Assembly: GCA_001898335.1 (NCBI GenBank)
Contig: MKTS01000012.1
Coordinates: forward strand, 62,001 to 126,000
Source: Mucilaginibacter sp. 44-25
Lineage (GTDB): Bacteria; Bacteroidota; Bacteroidia; Sphingobacteriales; Sphingobacteriaceae
Direction: 5' to 3'
Length of the DNA: 64,000 nt
In this document: positions 9,242 to 18,026 of the stretch, piece after piece
Layout: each line of letters opens with the position of its first letter
How positions within the stretch are numbered: the first letter of the stretch is position 1
Notes under the pieces: generated by a model
The model's database searches: none
What the model saw: the letters and a program-made list of their open reading frames with translations, nothing else
What the model was told of the DNA's origin: nothing
Position numbers and translations under genes: made by a program

Positions 9242-10060
9242 TTAGTTAACATCCATGTAATCCTGCAGGTCATCTGCAAGCGCATCGGTATTTATCTGTT
9301 TCTCGTTTTCCATTAACTGCCGGTTGTCGTTAGCATCCAGGTGCAACTCCAGGTAATCCTTTATCTCGTCGGCCGGGATCTGTGATAACTGGGTATGCAG
9401 CAAAGTTTTCTGGTGCTCAACCGGTGCCGGAGCGTTACGCAAAAAGGCGCCTGCTCCTATTACCAGCGCTAAGCAGGCAGCAGTGGCATATTTAAAGGTG
9501 TTTGAAGCCCAAAGCTTGCGTACAATGGTTTTACGTATGGCTTCCTCGCGGCCAACGGTTTTGTTGAGTATGTCTTTATTAAGCGTTTCAAAATAGTTGG
9601 CAGGTACCTCAAAGGCAACAGGTTGCTGCAATATTTCTTCCACAGCTATGCGGCTGCTGATCTGCTGCTGCATATCGTTAAAATAATCTGCAGGTATGGC
9701 AAAACCGGTTTCGCGGGTTTTATTGGCCTCCTCTACATTGATACGGCTTTGTATGTTAGCTGCAAGTTCGTCAAAGTAACCCTGCGGGACCGAGAATGAA
9801 GGCTGGTTTGCCGGTTCGGCTTCTTCAAGCGCTATTCGGCTTTGGATATTACCGCTCAAGCTATCAAAATAACCTTCAGGCACCGCAAAACCCTGTGCTT
9901 CGTCATCAGTTTTTAAACCCTGCACATTCACAAGGGACAATATGCGCTGACCGGCCTCTTCAAAATAGCCGGCAGGCACTGCAAACGGGTTTTCTTTTGA
10001 AAACCGTTGAAGTGACACTTCATCGTCCGCCCATTCTTTATTCTCCATATCGCTTTTCAT
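9242..10060 (-). CDS. Single-span membrane protein with five tandem VPxGYF repeats, candidate anti-sigma factor
   Basis: The 272-residue product has five tandem units beginning at residues 26, 58, 89, 120 and 150 (spacing 30-32), with consensus F.VPxGYF..L...I.SRI..EE. A single hydrophobic span follows (about 191-208, ATAACLALVIGAGAFL), then a 65-residue tail rich in acidic residues (DYLELHLDAND, LADDLQDYMDVN). With the repeats on the N-terminal side of the membrane span, they are probably cytoplasmic. Its position between an ECF sigma gene and a periplasmic protein suggests a membrane-bound sigma regulator, but no known anti-sigma domain (for example a zinc-binding ZAS motif) is visible. The ATG at 10060 is preceded by AGGAG six bases upstream, a clear Shine-Dalgarno site. 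Confidence 0.72.
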   Translation of the reverse strand: MKSDMENKEWADDEVSLQRFSKENPFAVPAGYFEEAGQRILSLVNVQGLKTDDEAQGFAVPEGYFDSLSGNIQSRIALEEAEPANQPSFSVPQGYFDELAANIQSRINVEEANKTRETGFAIPADYFNDMQQQISSRIAVEEILQQPVAFEVPANYFETLNKDILNKTVGREEAIRKTIVRKLWASNTFKYATAACLALVIGAGAFLRNAPAPVEHQKTLLHTQLSQIPADEIKDYLELHLDANDNRQLMENEKQINTDALADDLQDYMDVN

Positions 10061-10111
10061 ACACTCCTATAGATGAATAATGTTGCCAAAGGTTTAATAC
10101 TAATTTAAAAA

Positions 10112-10666
10112 TTAATCATTTGAAAGTATCAAATTCTCGATCTTTTTAACAGCTAAATGGTACGAAGCCTTTAGCGCGCCAACACTGGTACCCAATACTT
10201 CGCTCATTTCCTCATACTTCATATCATCAAAGTACTTCATGTTAAATACCAGCCGCTGCTTATCAGGCAGGGTAAGTATGGCCTGCTGCAGCTTCATCTG
10301 TATCTTATCGCCGGTAAATTGGTCAGAACTAAGTAGCGTATCGGCCAGTTCGTAATCTACATCATCAAGAGATACATTGTTCTTCTGCTTCTTCTTGTTC
10401 AGAAAAGTAATGCACTCATTGGTAGCGATGCGGTACATCCAGGTATACAATTGCGCATCGTTACGGAAACCGGGCAGGTTCTTCCATATCTTAATAAAAA
10501 CATCCTGCGTAATATCATCCGCGTCGTCATGGTCTATCACCATGCGGCGCACATGCCAGTATATTTTCTGCTGATATTTTTTCAGCAGTATGTTAAAGGC
10601 TTCGTTCCGGGTTTTCTCATCCCTAAACTTGCTTAATATTTCCTCATCGTCTGCCTGTTGGGCCAT
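10112..10666 (-). CDS. ECF-type RNA polymerase sigma factor
   Basis: A 184-residue sigma-70 family factor with only regions 2 and 4. Region 2 covers about residues 25-95 and includes the core-binding segment DADDITQDVFIKIWKNL and the -10 recognition helix TWMYRIATNECITFLNKKK. Region 4 covers about 125-180 and includes the helix-turn-helix MKYEEMSEVLGTSVGALKASYHLAVKKI. It directs RNA polymerase to a stress or envelope regulon. It is the first gene of a leftward operon with the five-repeat membrane protein (51 bases downstream) and a periplasmic protein, the standard Bacteroidota arrangement for an ECF factor and its regulators. Confidence 0.93.
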   Translation of the reverse strand: MAQQADDEEILSKFRDEKTRNEAFNILLKKYQQKIYWHVRRMVIDHDDADDITQDVFIKIWKNLPGFRNDAQLYTWMYRIATNECITFLNKKKQKNNVSLDDVDYELADTLLSSDQFTGDKIQMKLQQAILTLPDKQRLVFNMKYFDDMKYEEMSEVLGTSVGALKASYHLAVKKIENLILSND

Positions 10667-10733
10667 TTACTAAAATTTATTCTCTGTAAAATAAAGATAA
10701 GCCTTTTTTGTTTGAAATATGTTTACCAGAAAG

Positions 10734-11201
10734 TTATCGCGCCAGCACATCCAGCACCTGCTGTGATGCCGCTTTGGTATCCACCTTTTCAATCACATGG
10801 GTAATGGTTCCGTCGCCGTCAATCACAAAAGTGGCGCGCGCGGTACCCATATATTTTTTGCCATACATGTTTTTCTCCACCCATACGCCGTAGGCCTCTA
10901 CAATGCTATGTTCGGTATCGGCAATGAGGGTAAAGGGCAACTGGTATTTGGTTTCAAATTTCTTGTGCGACTTTTCATCGTCAACGCTTACACCTATTAC
11001 CTCAAAACCTTTTGCCAGTAACGACTGGTAATTGTCCCTAAAATCGCATGACTCCGCGGTACAACCCGGGGTATCATCCTTCGGGTAGAAATACAGGATC
11101 ACATGCTTACCCTTGTAGTCAGATAACGATACGGAGTTTCCGTTTTGGTCATTAGCGGTAAAATCTGGCGCTTTATCGCCGGCTTTAAGTGATGTTGCCA
11201 T
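10734..11201 (-). CDS. bcp: Thioredoxin-dependent thiol peroxidase (peroxiredoxin Q/Bcp)
   Basis: A 155-residue cytoplasmic peroxiredoxin with the Bcp signature YPKDDTPGCTAESCDFRD. C47 is the peroxidatic cysteine and C52 the likely resolving cysteine, the 1-to-5 spacing of alpha-type PrxQ. The thioredoxin fold is complete (LKAGDKAPDF at the start, GTARATFVIDGDG near residue 120) and the length matches the family. It reduces hydrogen peroxide and organic peroxides with electrons from thioredoxin. It starts 5 bases after the stop of the M23 peptidase gene and so is probably co-transcribed with it. Confidence 0.95.
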   Translation of the reverse strand: MATSLKAGDKAPDFTANDQNGNSVSLSDYKGKHVILYFYPKDDTPGCTAESCDFRDNYQSLLAKGFEVIGVSVDDEKSHKKFETKYQLPFTLIADTEHSIVEAYGVWVEKNMYGKKYMGTARATFVIDGDGTITHVIEKVDTKAASQQVLDVLAR

Positions 11202-11206
11202 GTTTT

Positions 11207-12967
11207 TTATCGGTTAAATTCTGCCGTGAAAGTTGATATATTGTTTTTTGCATCAGTAACGGTAAACTCAAAAGTATGTTTGCCGGTACTAACACTATCG
11301 TCAAAGGTATAACTTAATATTTTAGTTTTGTAATCGCGCTCAACCAGCACCCATTTGCCATCAATTTTACCCGCGAAGCTTTTAATTCCCGAAAGGTTAT
11401 CGCTCATACGCAGTTTAATAGCCCGTACAGCATGTAAGTTACTGCCGTTACGGATATTTATTGGGGTTATTACCGGCGGCACGGTATCTACCCTAATGTA
11501 ATAATCGCCAAAGGCGCGTGCCTCGCCCTTTACCCATCCGTTTTCCCATGTGCTGGGTATCGCGCCACCAACAGCGTTTACAATTACTGTTTTTTCGGCA
11601 TCAACGCCGGGGCTGATGTCGGGCTTTATCCATAGTTCGTAACTGTCATGCACAGGCGTAAACTTATTATGGATACGGTGGGTTACCGATAAAGCGCCCG
11701 GTTTAGTGGGCTGTTCCGAGTAGATGAAATCCAGGTCGTCGTACAGGTTACCTGCCGGTATTATTACCTTTACCTTGCTGTTCGTAAACCTGCTTTCGCG
11801 ATCATAACGAAGCAGCGTGCCCTCGGGCTTAGCAGGCGCAAGGTTGGCAGCGGAGGTGTTAGATTGTACTTTAAAGGCCAGCATAGAGGTATTACCGGCA
11901 ACGTCTTTCACTACAAATTCTACATCATGCAGCTTATCATCATTAAAGGCCATTATACCCCTGTTAATAGATTGCGGATATAAGGTAATGCGGCTACCCG
12001 GCAAAATAAAGCATTTCTGCACCCAGCGCCTCGAAGTTAGGAAAGCCGGGTAATCAATATAAGCGTTGATGGCATGGGTTTGATCGAACGCGAAACGCTC
12101 AACCGAAAAAGTGTACATGGTAACGCCATCCAACTTTAGCTCGAGCGAATAAATACCGTTACGATTGGCAGAAGCACTGTTCATATCTGTAACGGAAATA
12201 CCAAACCCGGTGTTACCGCTCAGGTTAAGCACCTGGGGTTTTAGTAAATGGTAGCTGCCATTAACACCGCTCACAGGTAAAAACTCCTTTGGGGTTTTCT
12301 CACTGAAAGGGTTACCGTTTAAATGATATATGCCGATAGCGGTAATGGCCGGCGGTATTTTATCAGGTATGGTAAGGCCAAAAAGCTGCGGGTTAATGGT
12401 TTGCTGCGTAACTGTATCGCGCAGTTCGAAATGCAGGTGCGGCCCGGCCGATGCGCCCTGGTTGCCGGAAATGGCTACCACATCGCCCTTCTTCACCGGG
12501 AACACGCCAGCCGGTATAGCGATATCGGCCTCAAAAGTCTGGTTCTTGTACTGGTACTGCTTTATATATTTTTCTACCTCGGGGTTAAAGTTATTCACGT
12601 GGCCATACACAGATGTATATCCGTTAGGATGTGTAATATACAATGCCTTGCCAAAACCACCGAACTGTATACGCACCCGGGATATATAACCGTCATAAAC
12701 CGAATGAATGGGAAACCCAATACGTTGGTTAGTACGAAAATCGAGCCCTGAGTGAAAGTGGTTGGGCCTTAGCTCACCAAAGGAACCTGCCGTGGAAGGG
12801 GGCAGATCAAGCGGATACCTGAAATCGGTACGTGGGTATTGCCGGCTTTGAATGACGTCTTGCGCCAGTACCGGTACACGGTTAAACAAAACTATCCATA
12901 AAATGAGGTTTAAGTACCTTATTATCTTCACCCTTCGTATCAACATCATATCCAAAAATATCACCAT
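11207..12967 (-). CDS. M23 family (LytM-type) metallopeptidase with C-terminal beta domain
   Basis: A 586-residue exported peptidase. A hydrophobic signal segment (about 18-36, ending VLAQ) precedes an M23 domain with H72xxxD76 (HSGLD), YGH ending at H123, and H177-x-H179 (GPHLHFE), so all zinc ligands and the catalytic His are present; it should cleave peptidoglycan peptides or glycine-rich bonds in the periplasm. The long remainder (about 200-586) has no recognised motif but reads as beta-rich, with a Big/PKD-like alternation (PPVITPINIRNGSNL, AGKIDGKWVLVERDYK). Starts at 12949 or 12946 are possible instead of 12967; all keep the signal peptide. It is followed after 5 bases by bcp. Confidence 0.87.
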   Translation of the reverse strand: MVIFLDMMLIRRVKIIRYLNLILWIVLFNRVPVLAQDVIQSRQYPRTDFRYPLDLPPSTAGSFGELRPNHFHSGLDFRTNQRIGFPIHSVYDGYISRVRIQFGGFGKALYITHPNGYTSVYGHVNNFNPEVEKYIKQYQYKNQTFEADIAIPAGVFPVKKGDVVAISGNQGASAGPHLHFELRDTVTQQTINPQLFGLTIPDKIPPAITAIGIYHLNGNPFSEKTPKEFLPVSGVNGSYHLLKPQVLNLSGNTGFGISVTDMNSASANRNGIYSLELKLDGVTMYTFSVERFAFDQTHAINAYIDYPAFLTSRRWVQKCFILPGSRITLYPQSINRGIMAFNDDKLHDVEFVVKDVAGNTSMLAFKVQSNTSAANLAPAKPEGTLLRYDRESRFTNSKVKVIIPAGNLYDDLDFIYSEQPTKPGALSVTHRIHNKFTPVHDSYELWIKPDISPGVDAEKTVIVNAVGGAIPSTWENGWVKGEARAFGDYYIRVDTVPPVITPINIRNGSNLHAVRAIKLRMSDNLSGIKSFAGKIDGKWVLVERDYKTKILSYTFDDSVSTGKHTFEFTVTDAKNNISTFTAEFNR

Positions 12968-13018
12968 ACCGCCATAGCCTATTGAGGCCGCGATATTAAA
13001 TTATAACAGTACTAATTA

Positions 13019-13630
13019 TTACTTAATATAAAAATCCAGTAGTTTATCGCCTTCCAGGTAGCCCTCCAGGTGGTCGCCTATCGCTACTTTACCTACCCCC
13101 TCAGGCGTACCCGTAAAAATAAGATCGCCTTTTTTTAGCGTAATGTATTGAGATACAAAAGCGATGATGCGCTCAAAAGAGAACAGCAGATTTTTAGTAT
13201 TGCCCTGCTGGCGGCTTTCGCCATTAATATTTAGGCCGAAGCTGATGTTGTATACATCTGCAAACTTTGCTTTGGGTACAAAATTACTTACCGGCGCGGA
13301 GCTGTCAAAAGCCTTGGCCAGTTCCCAGGGCAGGCCTTTTTCTTTATGGCGCGACTGGATATCGCGGGCGGTAAAATCAACACCGAGAGCTATCTCTTCA
13401 TAGTAATTGGCGGCAAATTTCTCGCTAATGTGCCTGCCCTCTTTACTTACCTTGAGCACCAGCTCTATTTCGTGGTGTATATCCTGCGAAAAATCGGGAT
13501 GATAGAACGGCTTATTATCTTTTAACAAGGCCGTATCAGGCTTCATGAAGATCACCGGCGTAGTGGGTACAGGGTTATTTAGTTCTTTGGCATGCTCGGC
13601 ATAGTTGCGGCCAATGGCTATAATTTTCAT
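13019..13630 (-). CDS. Fumarylacetoacetate hydrolase-family enzyme (FAHD1-like)
   Basis: A 203-residue single-domain FAH-fold protein. The metal ligands are visible: HHEIELVLK gives E54 and E56, and ALGVDFTARD gives D85; GRNYAEHAKEL at the N-terminus and FTGTPEGVG near the C-terminus are the other conserved blocks. Short stand-alone members of this family act as acylpyruvate hydrolases, oxaloacetate decarboxylases or isomerases of catabolic intermediates. No catabolic operon surrounds it, so the reaction cannot be assigned; an FAHD1/YcgM-like housekeeping role is the most economical reading. Confidence 0.88.
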   Translation of the reverse strand: MKIIAIGRNYAEHAKELNNPVPTTPVIFMKPDTALLKDNKPFYHPDFSQDIHHEIELVLKVSKEGRHISEKFAANYYEEIALGVDFTARDIQSRHKEKGLPWELAKAFDSSAPVSNFVPKAKFADVYNISFGLNINGESRQQGNTKNLLFSFERIIAFVSQYITLKKGDLIFTGTPEGVGKVAIGDHLEGYLEGDKLLDFYIK

Positions 13631-13707
13631 AGACCCGCAAATTAGAAACTATACAGCCTAAATCCTAAAAATAACGTTGAAAATGATGGCGGGATGAAAG
13701 GAATTGA

Positions 13708-14211
13708 TCAGAATACAACAGAAATACGCTTATTAATGGTTTCGTTACCTACTACCACGCGTACAAAATAAAAGCCCCGGTTAAGCTTATTGCTTACGTT
13801 GTAAGTCAATGTTTGGTCGCCGGTTTCCATACGCTGCGATACCAGGGTAAGCACATCATTACCCAATACATCCAGCACCTTAATATTTACATAAGCGTTG
13901 CGCGAAAGGGTATATTTAATATTGATCACATCACTCACCGGTACCGGATATATCTGCACGTTGGAAAGCAATTTATCATCAGCACGCGGAATATTAAGCT
14001 TGGTAGTTGAAGTAACCGCAGGCTTTACAGGCGGTATGGCCAGGTGCAGGCTATTTTTTAACAAAGCCTTGGTTTGGCGTGCGCGGAACGAGCGCAGGTA
14101 AGACGTATCACTTTTTTGGGCATTAACTCCCTTTGCAAGCGCAATGTTAACTGCTATAGCTAACATTAACACAGTTATCCAGGAATTAACGTAAGTAGAT
14201 CGTTTAACCAT
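13708..14211 (-). CDS. Small T9SS-sorted secreted protein
   Basis: A 167-residue protein with a Sec signal peptide (about 1-32, ending GVNAQ) and a C-terminal T9SS type A sorting domain (about 85-167): VQIYPVPVSDVINIKYTL, then VNIKVLDVLGNDVLTL, GDQTLTYNVS and a terminal RGFYFVRVVVGNETINKRISVVF-like strand with the final KR-I-V pattern. The middle contains only about 50 residues of low-complexity sequence, so the mature protein is little more than a sorting domain. It would be exported through the outer membrane by the type IX system and processed at the C-terminus. Its function is unknown. Confidence 0.85.
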   Translation of the reverse strand: MVKRSTYVNSWITVLMLAIAVNIALAKGVNAQKSDTSYLRSFRARQTKALLKNSLHLAIPPVKPAVTSTTKLNIPRADDKLLSNVQIYPVPVSDVINIKYTLSRNAYVNIKVLDVLGNDVLTLVSQRMETGDQTLTYNVSNKLNRGFYFVRVVVGNETINKRISVVF

Positions 14212-14401
14212 ATTATTACACGTTTTGCAAAAGTATAAATAAACTTATCACCAGCTTATAATACGTATGAATAAATAATACTTTTAACAAATTTTAACAA
14301 AAACTGGTTTTGTTAGTTTACTATGTGGTATAGACTTATACGATTACTGCAGGTTTAAGTTGTGCCGTTTTTTTAATAGTTTTGCATCGATTTTAAATAA
14401 A

Positions 14402-16369
14402 GTGTCAAGTCATAAAGATCTACAACGACTATCGGCTGCGGGGCTGCTCATTAGTTTAGGAATAATCTACGGCGATATAGGTACATCGCCTTTGTATGTG
14501 TTTAAGGCCATAGTAGGGTTAGAGCATTCCAGCAATTCGCAACCGCTAACACAAGCGCTTGTTTTAGGTGGTGTATCGCTCATCTTCTGGACGCTTACTT
14601 TACAAACCACGCTTAAATATGTAGTGATCACCCTACGTGCCGATAATAAAGGCGAGGGTGGTATATTCTCGCTTTTCTCATTAGTACGCCGCAAAGCCAA
14701 ATGGTTAATTGTGCCCGCAGTAATAGGCGGCTGCGCCTTGCTGGCCGATGGTATTATTACCCCGCCCATCACCATATCATCAGCCATTGAAGGGTTAACT
14801 ACTTATTACCCCAATTTACCAACGGTACAAATAGTTATAGCCATTATAGCTGCGCTGTTTATTATACAACAGTTTGGTACATCATTGGTTGGCAAGGCTT
14901 TTGGCCCGCTTATGTTTGTGTGGTTTACCATGATGGGTGTTCTGGGTGTGGCCTACATTGTGCAAATGCCATCCGTTGTAAAAGCGCTTAACCCTTACTA
15001 CGCTTTTGAACTGCTCACTTCAAACACCTACGATGCCTTTATTATACTGGGCGCGGTTTTCCTGTGTACTACTGGTGCCGAAGCGCTCTACTCTGACCTT
15101 GGCCACTGCGGGCGCGATAATATCCGCATCAGCTGGATATACGTAAAAACCTGCCTGGTGCTTAATTATCTTGGCCAGGCTGTATGGCTGCTGCAGCGCG
15201 AGGGCAAGGTAATTGACCTGAGCACCAATAACCCGTTTTACAAGATAATGCCAGACTGGTTCCTGATCTATGGTATCGGTATCGCTACCATTGCCGCTAT
15301 TATTGCCAGCCAGGCCCTTATATCGGGTTCGTTTACGCTCATTGCAGAAGCAGTACGCTTAAACCTGTGGCCCAAAGTAAAGATCAATTATCCATCTGAA
15401 CAGAAAGGGCAGCTTTACGTGCCAAGTGTTAACTGGCTGCTTTGCGCCGGTTGTATCGGTGTGGTTTTACTGTTCCAGCACTCCAGTAAAATGGAAGCGG
15501 CTTACGGCTTAAGCATTACCGTAGCCATGCTCATGACCACTATACTGGTATCTAAATTTTTGCAGCGTAAAAAGGTACCCACTTATATTATCGGATCTTT
15601 CTTTGTGGTATATATCCTGATAGAAGGCACCTTTTTGCTGGGTAATCTGGTAAAATTTGTCCACGGCGGCTGGTTTACCCTTACCATTGGCTTACTGCTG
15701 TTTGTAGTGATGTGGACCTGGCACATTGCCCGAAAGATCAAAAATCGTTATGTGAAGTTTATTGAAATTGACGATTACTTCAGCATCATCAAAGAGATGA
15801 GCGAGGATGAAACCGTACCAAAATATGCCTCACAATTGGTTTATTTAACCAGCGCCAACTTTAACTCCGAAATAGAATCAAAAATTATTTACTCCATACT
15901 GCAAAAGCAGCCCAAACGTGCCGATGTGTACTGGCTGGTACACGTTGACGTTGTGGATGAGCCTTACAAAAGAGAGTATGAGGTAGATTTCCTGGTGCCG
16001 GGCAAGCTGATACGCATTGACTTTAAGCTGGGTTTCAGGGTAGAGCAGCAGATTAACCTGTTGTTCCGCAAGGTAGTGGAAGACCTGGTAAAGAACGGCG
16101 AAATTGATATTACCAGCAAATACAAATCGCTCAACAAACACAAAATTGTGGGTGACTTCCGCTTTGTGGTGATTGAAAAAGTGATGTCGCGCTCGCACAA
16201 TCTTTCGCTGTACGAGAAAGCCGTAATGTATATATACGGGCAATTGAAGAAAGTGAGCCTTTCAGAAGAACGCAACTTTGGCCTCGATCTGAGCTTTGTT
16301 ACCGTTGAAAAGGTGCCTTTAATGCTCACCTCTCCTGACACCGTAAATATTACAAGGGTAAAATCTTAA
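14402..16369 (+). CDS. kup: Kup low-affinity potassium uptake protein
   Basis: A 655-residue potassium/proton symporter of the KUP/HAK family. The diagnostic block GIIYGDIGTSPLYV lies at the first helix (GDIGTSPLY about 24-32), followed by GEGGIFSLFSLVRR, and about 12 transmembrane helices to residue 430, then a cytoplasmic C-terminal domain ending in FGLDLSFVTVEKVPL. I chose the GTG at 14402 (coding M-SSHKDLQRLSAAG), because Kup proteins normally start close to this segment and it is preceded by the A-rich TTTTAAATAAA; an in-frame TTG at 14360 would add 14 residues. It is divergent from the small T9SS protein. Confidence 0.93.
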   Translation: MSSHKDLQRLSAAGLLISLGIIYGDIGTSPLYVFKAIVGLEHSSNSQPLTQALVLGGVSLIFWTLTLQTTLKYVVITLRADNKGEGGIFSLFSLVRRKAKWLIVPAVIGGCALLADGIITPPITISSAIEGLTTYYPNLPTVQIVIAIIAALFIIQQFGTSLVGKAFGPLMFVWFTMMGVLGVAYIVQMPSVVKALNPYYAFELLTSNTYDAFIILGAVFLCTTGAEALYSDLGHCGRDNIRISWIYVKTCLVLNYLGQAVWLLQREGKVIDLSTNNPFYKIMPDWFLIYGIGIATIAAIIASQALISGSFTLIAEAVRLNLWPKVKINYPSEQKGQLYVPSVNWLLCAGCIGVVLLFQHSSKMEAAYGLSITVAMLMTTILVSKFLQRKKVPTYIIGSFFVVYILIEGTFLLGNLVKFVHGGWFTLTIGLLLFVVMWTWHIARKIKNRYVKFIEIDDYFSIIKEMSEDETVPKYASQLVYLTSANFNSEIESKIIYSILQKQPKRADVYWLVHVDVVDEPYKREYEVDFLVPGKLIRIDFKLGFRVEQQINLLFRKVVEDLVKNGEIDITSKYKSLNKHKIVGDFRFVVIEKVMSRSHNLSLYEKAVMYIYGQLKKVSLSEERNFGLDLSFVTVEKVPLMLTSPDTVNITRVKS

Positions 16370-16380
16370 AGGCCTCACCT

Positions 16381-16405
16381 AAATCCTCTCCAGAGGAGAG
16401 GATTT
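16381..16405. repeat. Perfect 11-bp palindromic hairpin between convergent genes
   Basis: AAATCCTCTCC (16381-16391) pairs with GGAGAGGATTT (16395-16405) around AGA. There is no T run after it on either strand, so it is not a textbook terminator; it may be a dispersed palindrome or a transcript-end stabiliser between kup and the GH130 gene. Confidence 0.6.
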
Positions 16406-16439
16406 AGATCTATCTTAAAAATAGATTGAGCTTTAGTGA

Positions 16440-17909
16440 TTACTCTACACCATCCTCTTTGAGGCGGGTTAACAGTTCATTAAGGTCCACTTCGGCAAAA
16501 GAGGTGGAAGAATCGGATATACCGTAAGGGATGATCAGCTTATTGTTGTGGATGATAGACCCGCATGAGTACAGCACGTTGGGTACATAACCTTCACGCT
16601 CATCGCTATTAGGCACCAACAACGGCTCTTTAAGACGGCCGATCTCAACAGTGGGGTCATCAAGCTTTAATAAACTCGCGCCCAGCACATAGCGGCGCAT
16701 TGGGCCAACACCATGTGTAATTACTATCCAGCCATCCTTGGTTTCAATAGGCGAACCGCAGTTGCCTATCTGTACAAACTCCCAGGTAAAGCTTGGTTTC
16801 TGTAGCAGATCGGGTTTCTCCCATATATTGATCTTATCAGAATACATGATGTAGTTGTTGCACCCATCGATACGTGAGATCATGGCATAGCGGCCATTGA
16901 TCTTTCGCGGAAATAAAGCGAGGTTCTTGTTCTGAGCACCTGCCCCATACAAAGGCATGATCTTAAAATTATAAAAATCATTAGTTTGCAGCAGCTTTGG
17001 CATAATCAGCGATCCATCATACGCGGTATAGGTAGCATAGTAAACCGATGTACCATCATCATTCTTAAACTTAACAAAGCGGGCATCTTCAATACCTTTG
17101 CGTTCATACTCCGATATCGGGAAGATCACACGGTCTGATATATCGGTATCCATTGAAAACACTATCTCATAATAAGAATCGGCCAGCCACAGCACCTTGT
17201 CGTATTCCAGGCGCATCATATCATCTTCCTGCACCTTCTGCGAATCAACAATAATGCGTCGCAAATTGGCATACTCAAAATGATGGTCAAGCTTTTCTTC
17301 CAGCTCTTTGAGCACAGAAATGTTGATCTGTGTGATGGCCGCTTTTTCAAGGAAGAGTTTTTTATTATATACCGCGTTACGGATGATCTCGGCCTCGTCA
17401 ATATAACTACCGGCCGGTTGTACGGTTATCTGGTTATCTTTATCAATAAGCGCGCGGCGGAAGGTAATAGAGGAGATATGGCCCTCTCCTACTGCCCTGA
17501 AACTAAGGATAATACGCTTTTGCCCTTCTTCGAGCTCGGCTTGGTCGGGGTCCTCAATTACCGACGGGTTGAAAAATGCCGCTGATTCTATAGAATATTC
17601 ATGCGTAAAGTACGAGCCCATGAGCAGTTTACGGTACACGGTGAGGCTGTCAAAATCAATACCCAGCTCGACAAACAGCGGTTTAAGTTTGCTGCAATGC
17701 CGGTTAAGTACCCGTGTAATGTTGCGATGGCGCTTAGAGTACTCCTGCAGCAATGGCGATATAATACCAAAGGCGGTTTCCTCGGTGATGCTCATTACTC
17801 TTTGTATGACTTCTTTAGCCCGGTTGTTGCCATTAAAAAAAAATCTTGCTATTACACGTTTCGGATCCGGATTTACTCTTATGGGTTTGCGTTCTACAGA
17901 AAGTCTCAT
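16440..17909 (-). CDS. Glycoside hydrolase family 130 protein (mannoside phosphorylase family)
   Basis: A 489-residue protein whose second half is a five-bladed GH130 catalytic domain. Family blocks visible are GIEDARFVKF (272-281, with D275 at the position of the catalytic acid), ALFPRKINGRYAMISR (about 331-346), IGNCGSPIETKDGWIVITHGVG (381-402) and YVPNVLYSCGSII. GH130 enzymes phosphorolyse or hydrolyse beta-mannosides. An N-terminal stretch of about 110 residues, ahead of SFRAVGEGHISSITFR, is longer than in the classic phosphorylases, as in the uncharacterised NE-type clades. Likely partners are the two glycosyltransferases at 3827-7115, which usually accompany this type. The sugar made or broken is unknown. 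Confidence 0.87.
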   Translation of the reverse strand: MRLSVERKPIRVNPDPKRVIARFFFNGNNRAKEVIQRVMSITEETAFGIISPLLQEYSKRHRNITRVLNRHCSKLKPLFVELGIDFDSLTVYRKLLMGSYFTHEYSIESAAFFNPSVIEDPDQAELEEGQKRIILSFRAVGEGHISSITFRRALIDKDNQITVQPAGSYIDEAEIIRNAVYNKKLFLEKAAITQINISVLKELEEKLDHHFEYANLRRIIVDSQKVQEDDMMRLEYDKVLWLADSYYEIVFSMDTDISDRVIFPISEYERKGIEDARFVKFKNDDGTSVYYATYTAYDGSLIMPKLLQTNDFYNFKIMPLYGAGAQNKNLALFPRKINGRYAMISRIDGCNNYIMYSDKINIWEKPDLLQKPSFTWEFVQIGNCGSPIETKDGWIVITHGVGPMRRYVLGASLLKLDDPTVEIGRLKEPLLVPNSDEREGYVPNVLYSCGSIIHNNKLIIPYGISDSSTSFAEVDLNELLTRLKEDGVE

Positions 17910-18026
17910 ACTTAAAATAAGTGCGTTTACTCAATAACACATCCAGTGCTAAATTGATTTTAACAATTTCACAAAGCTGTAAATATTAAACTTAAAACGC
18001 AAAATCAACATCAATCTTGCCCGTCA

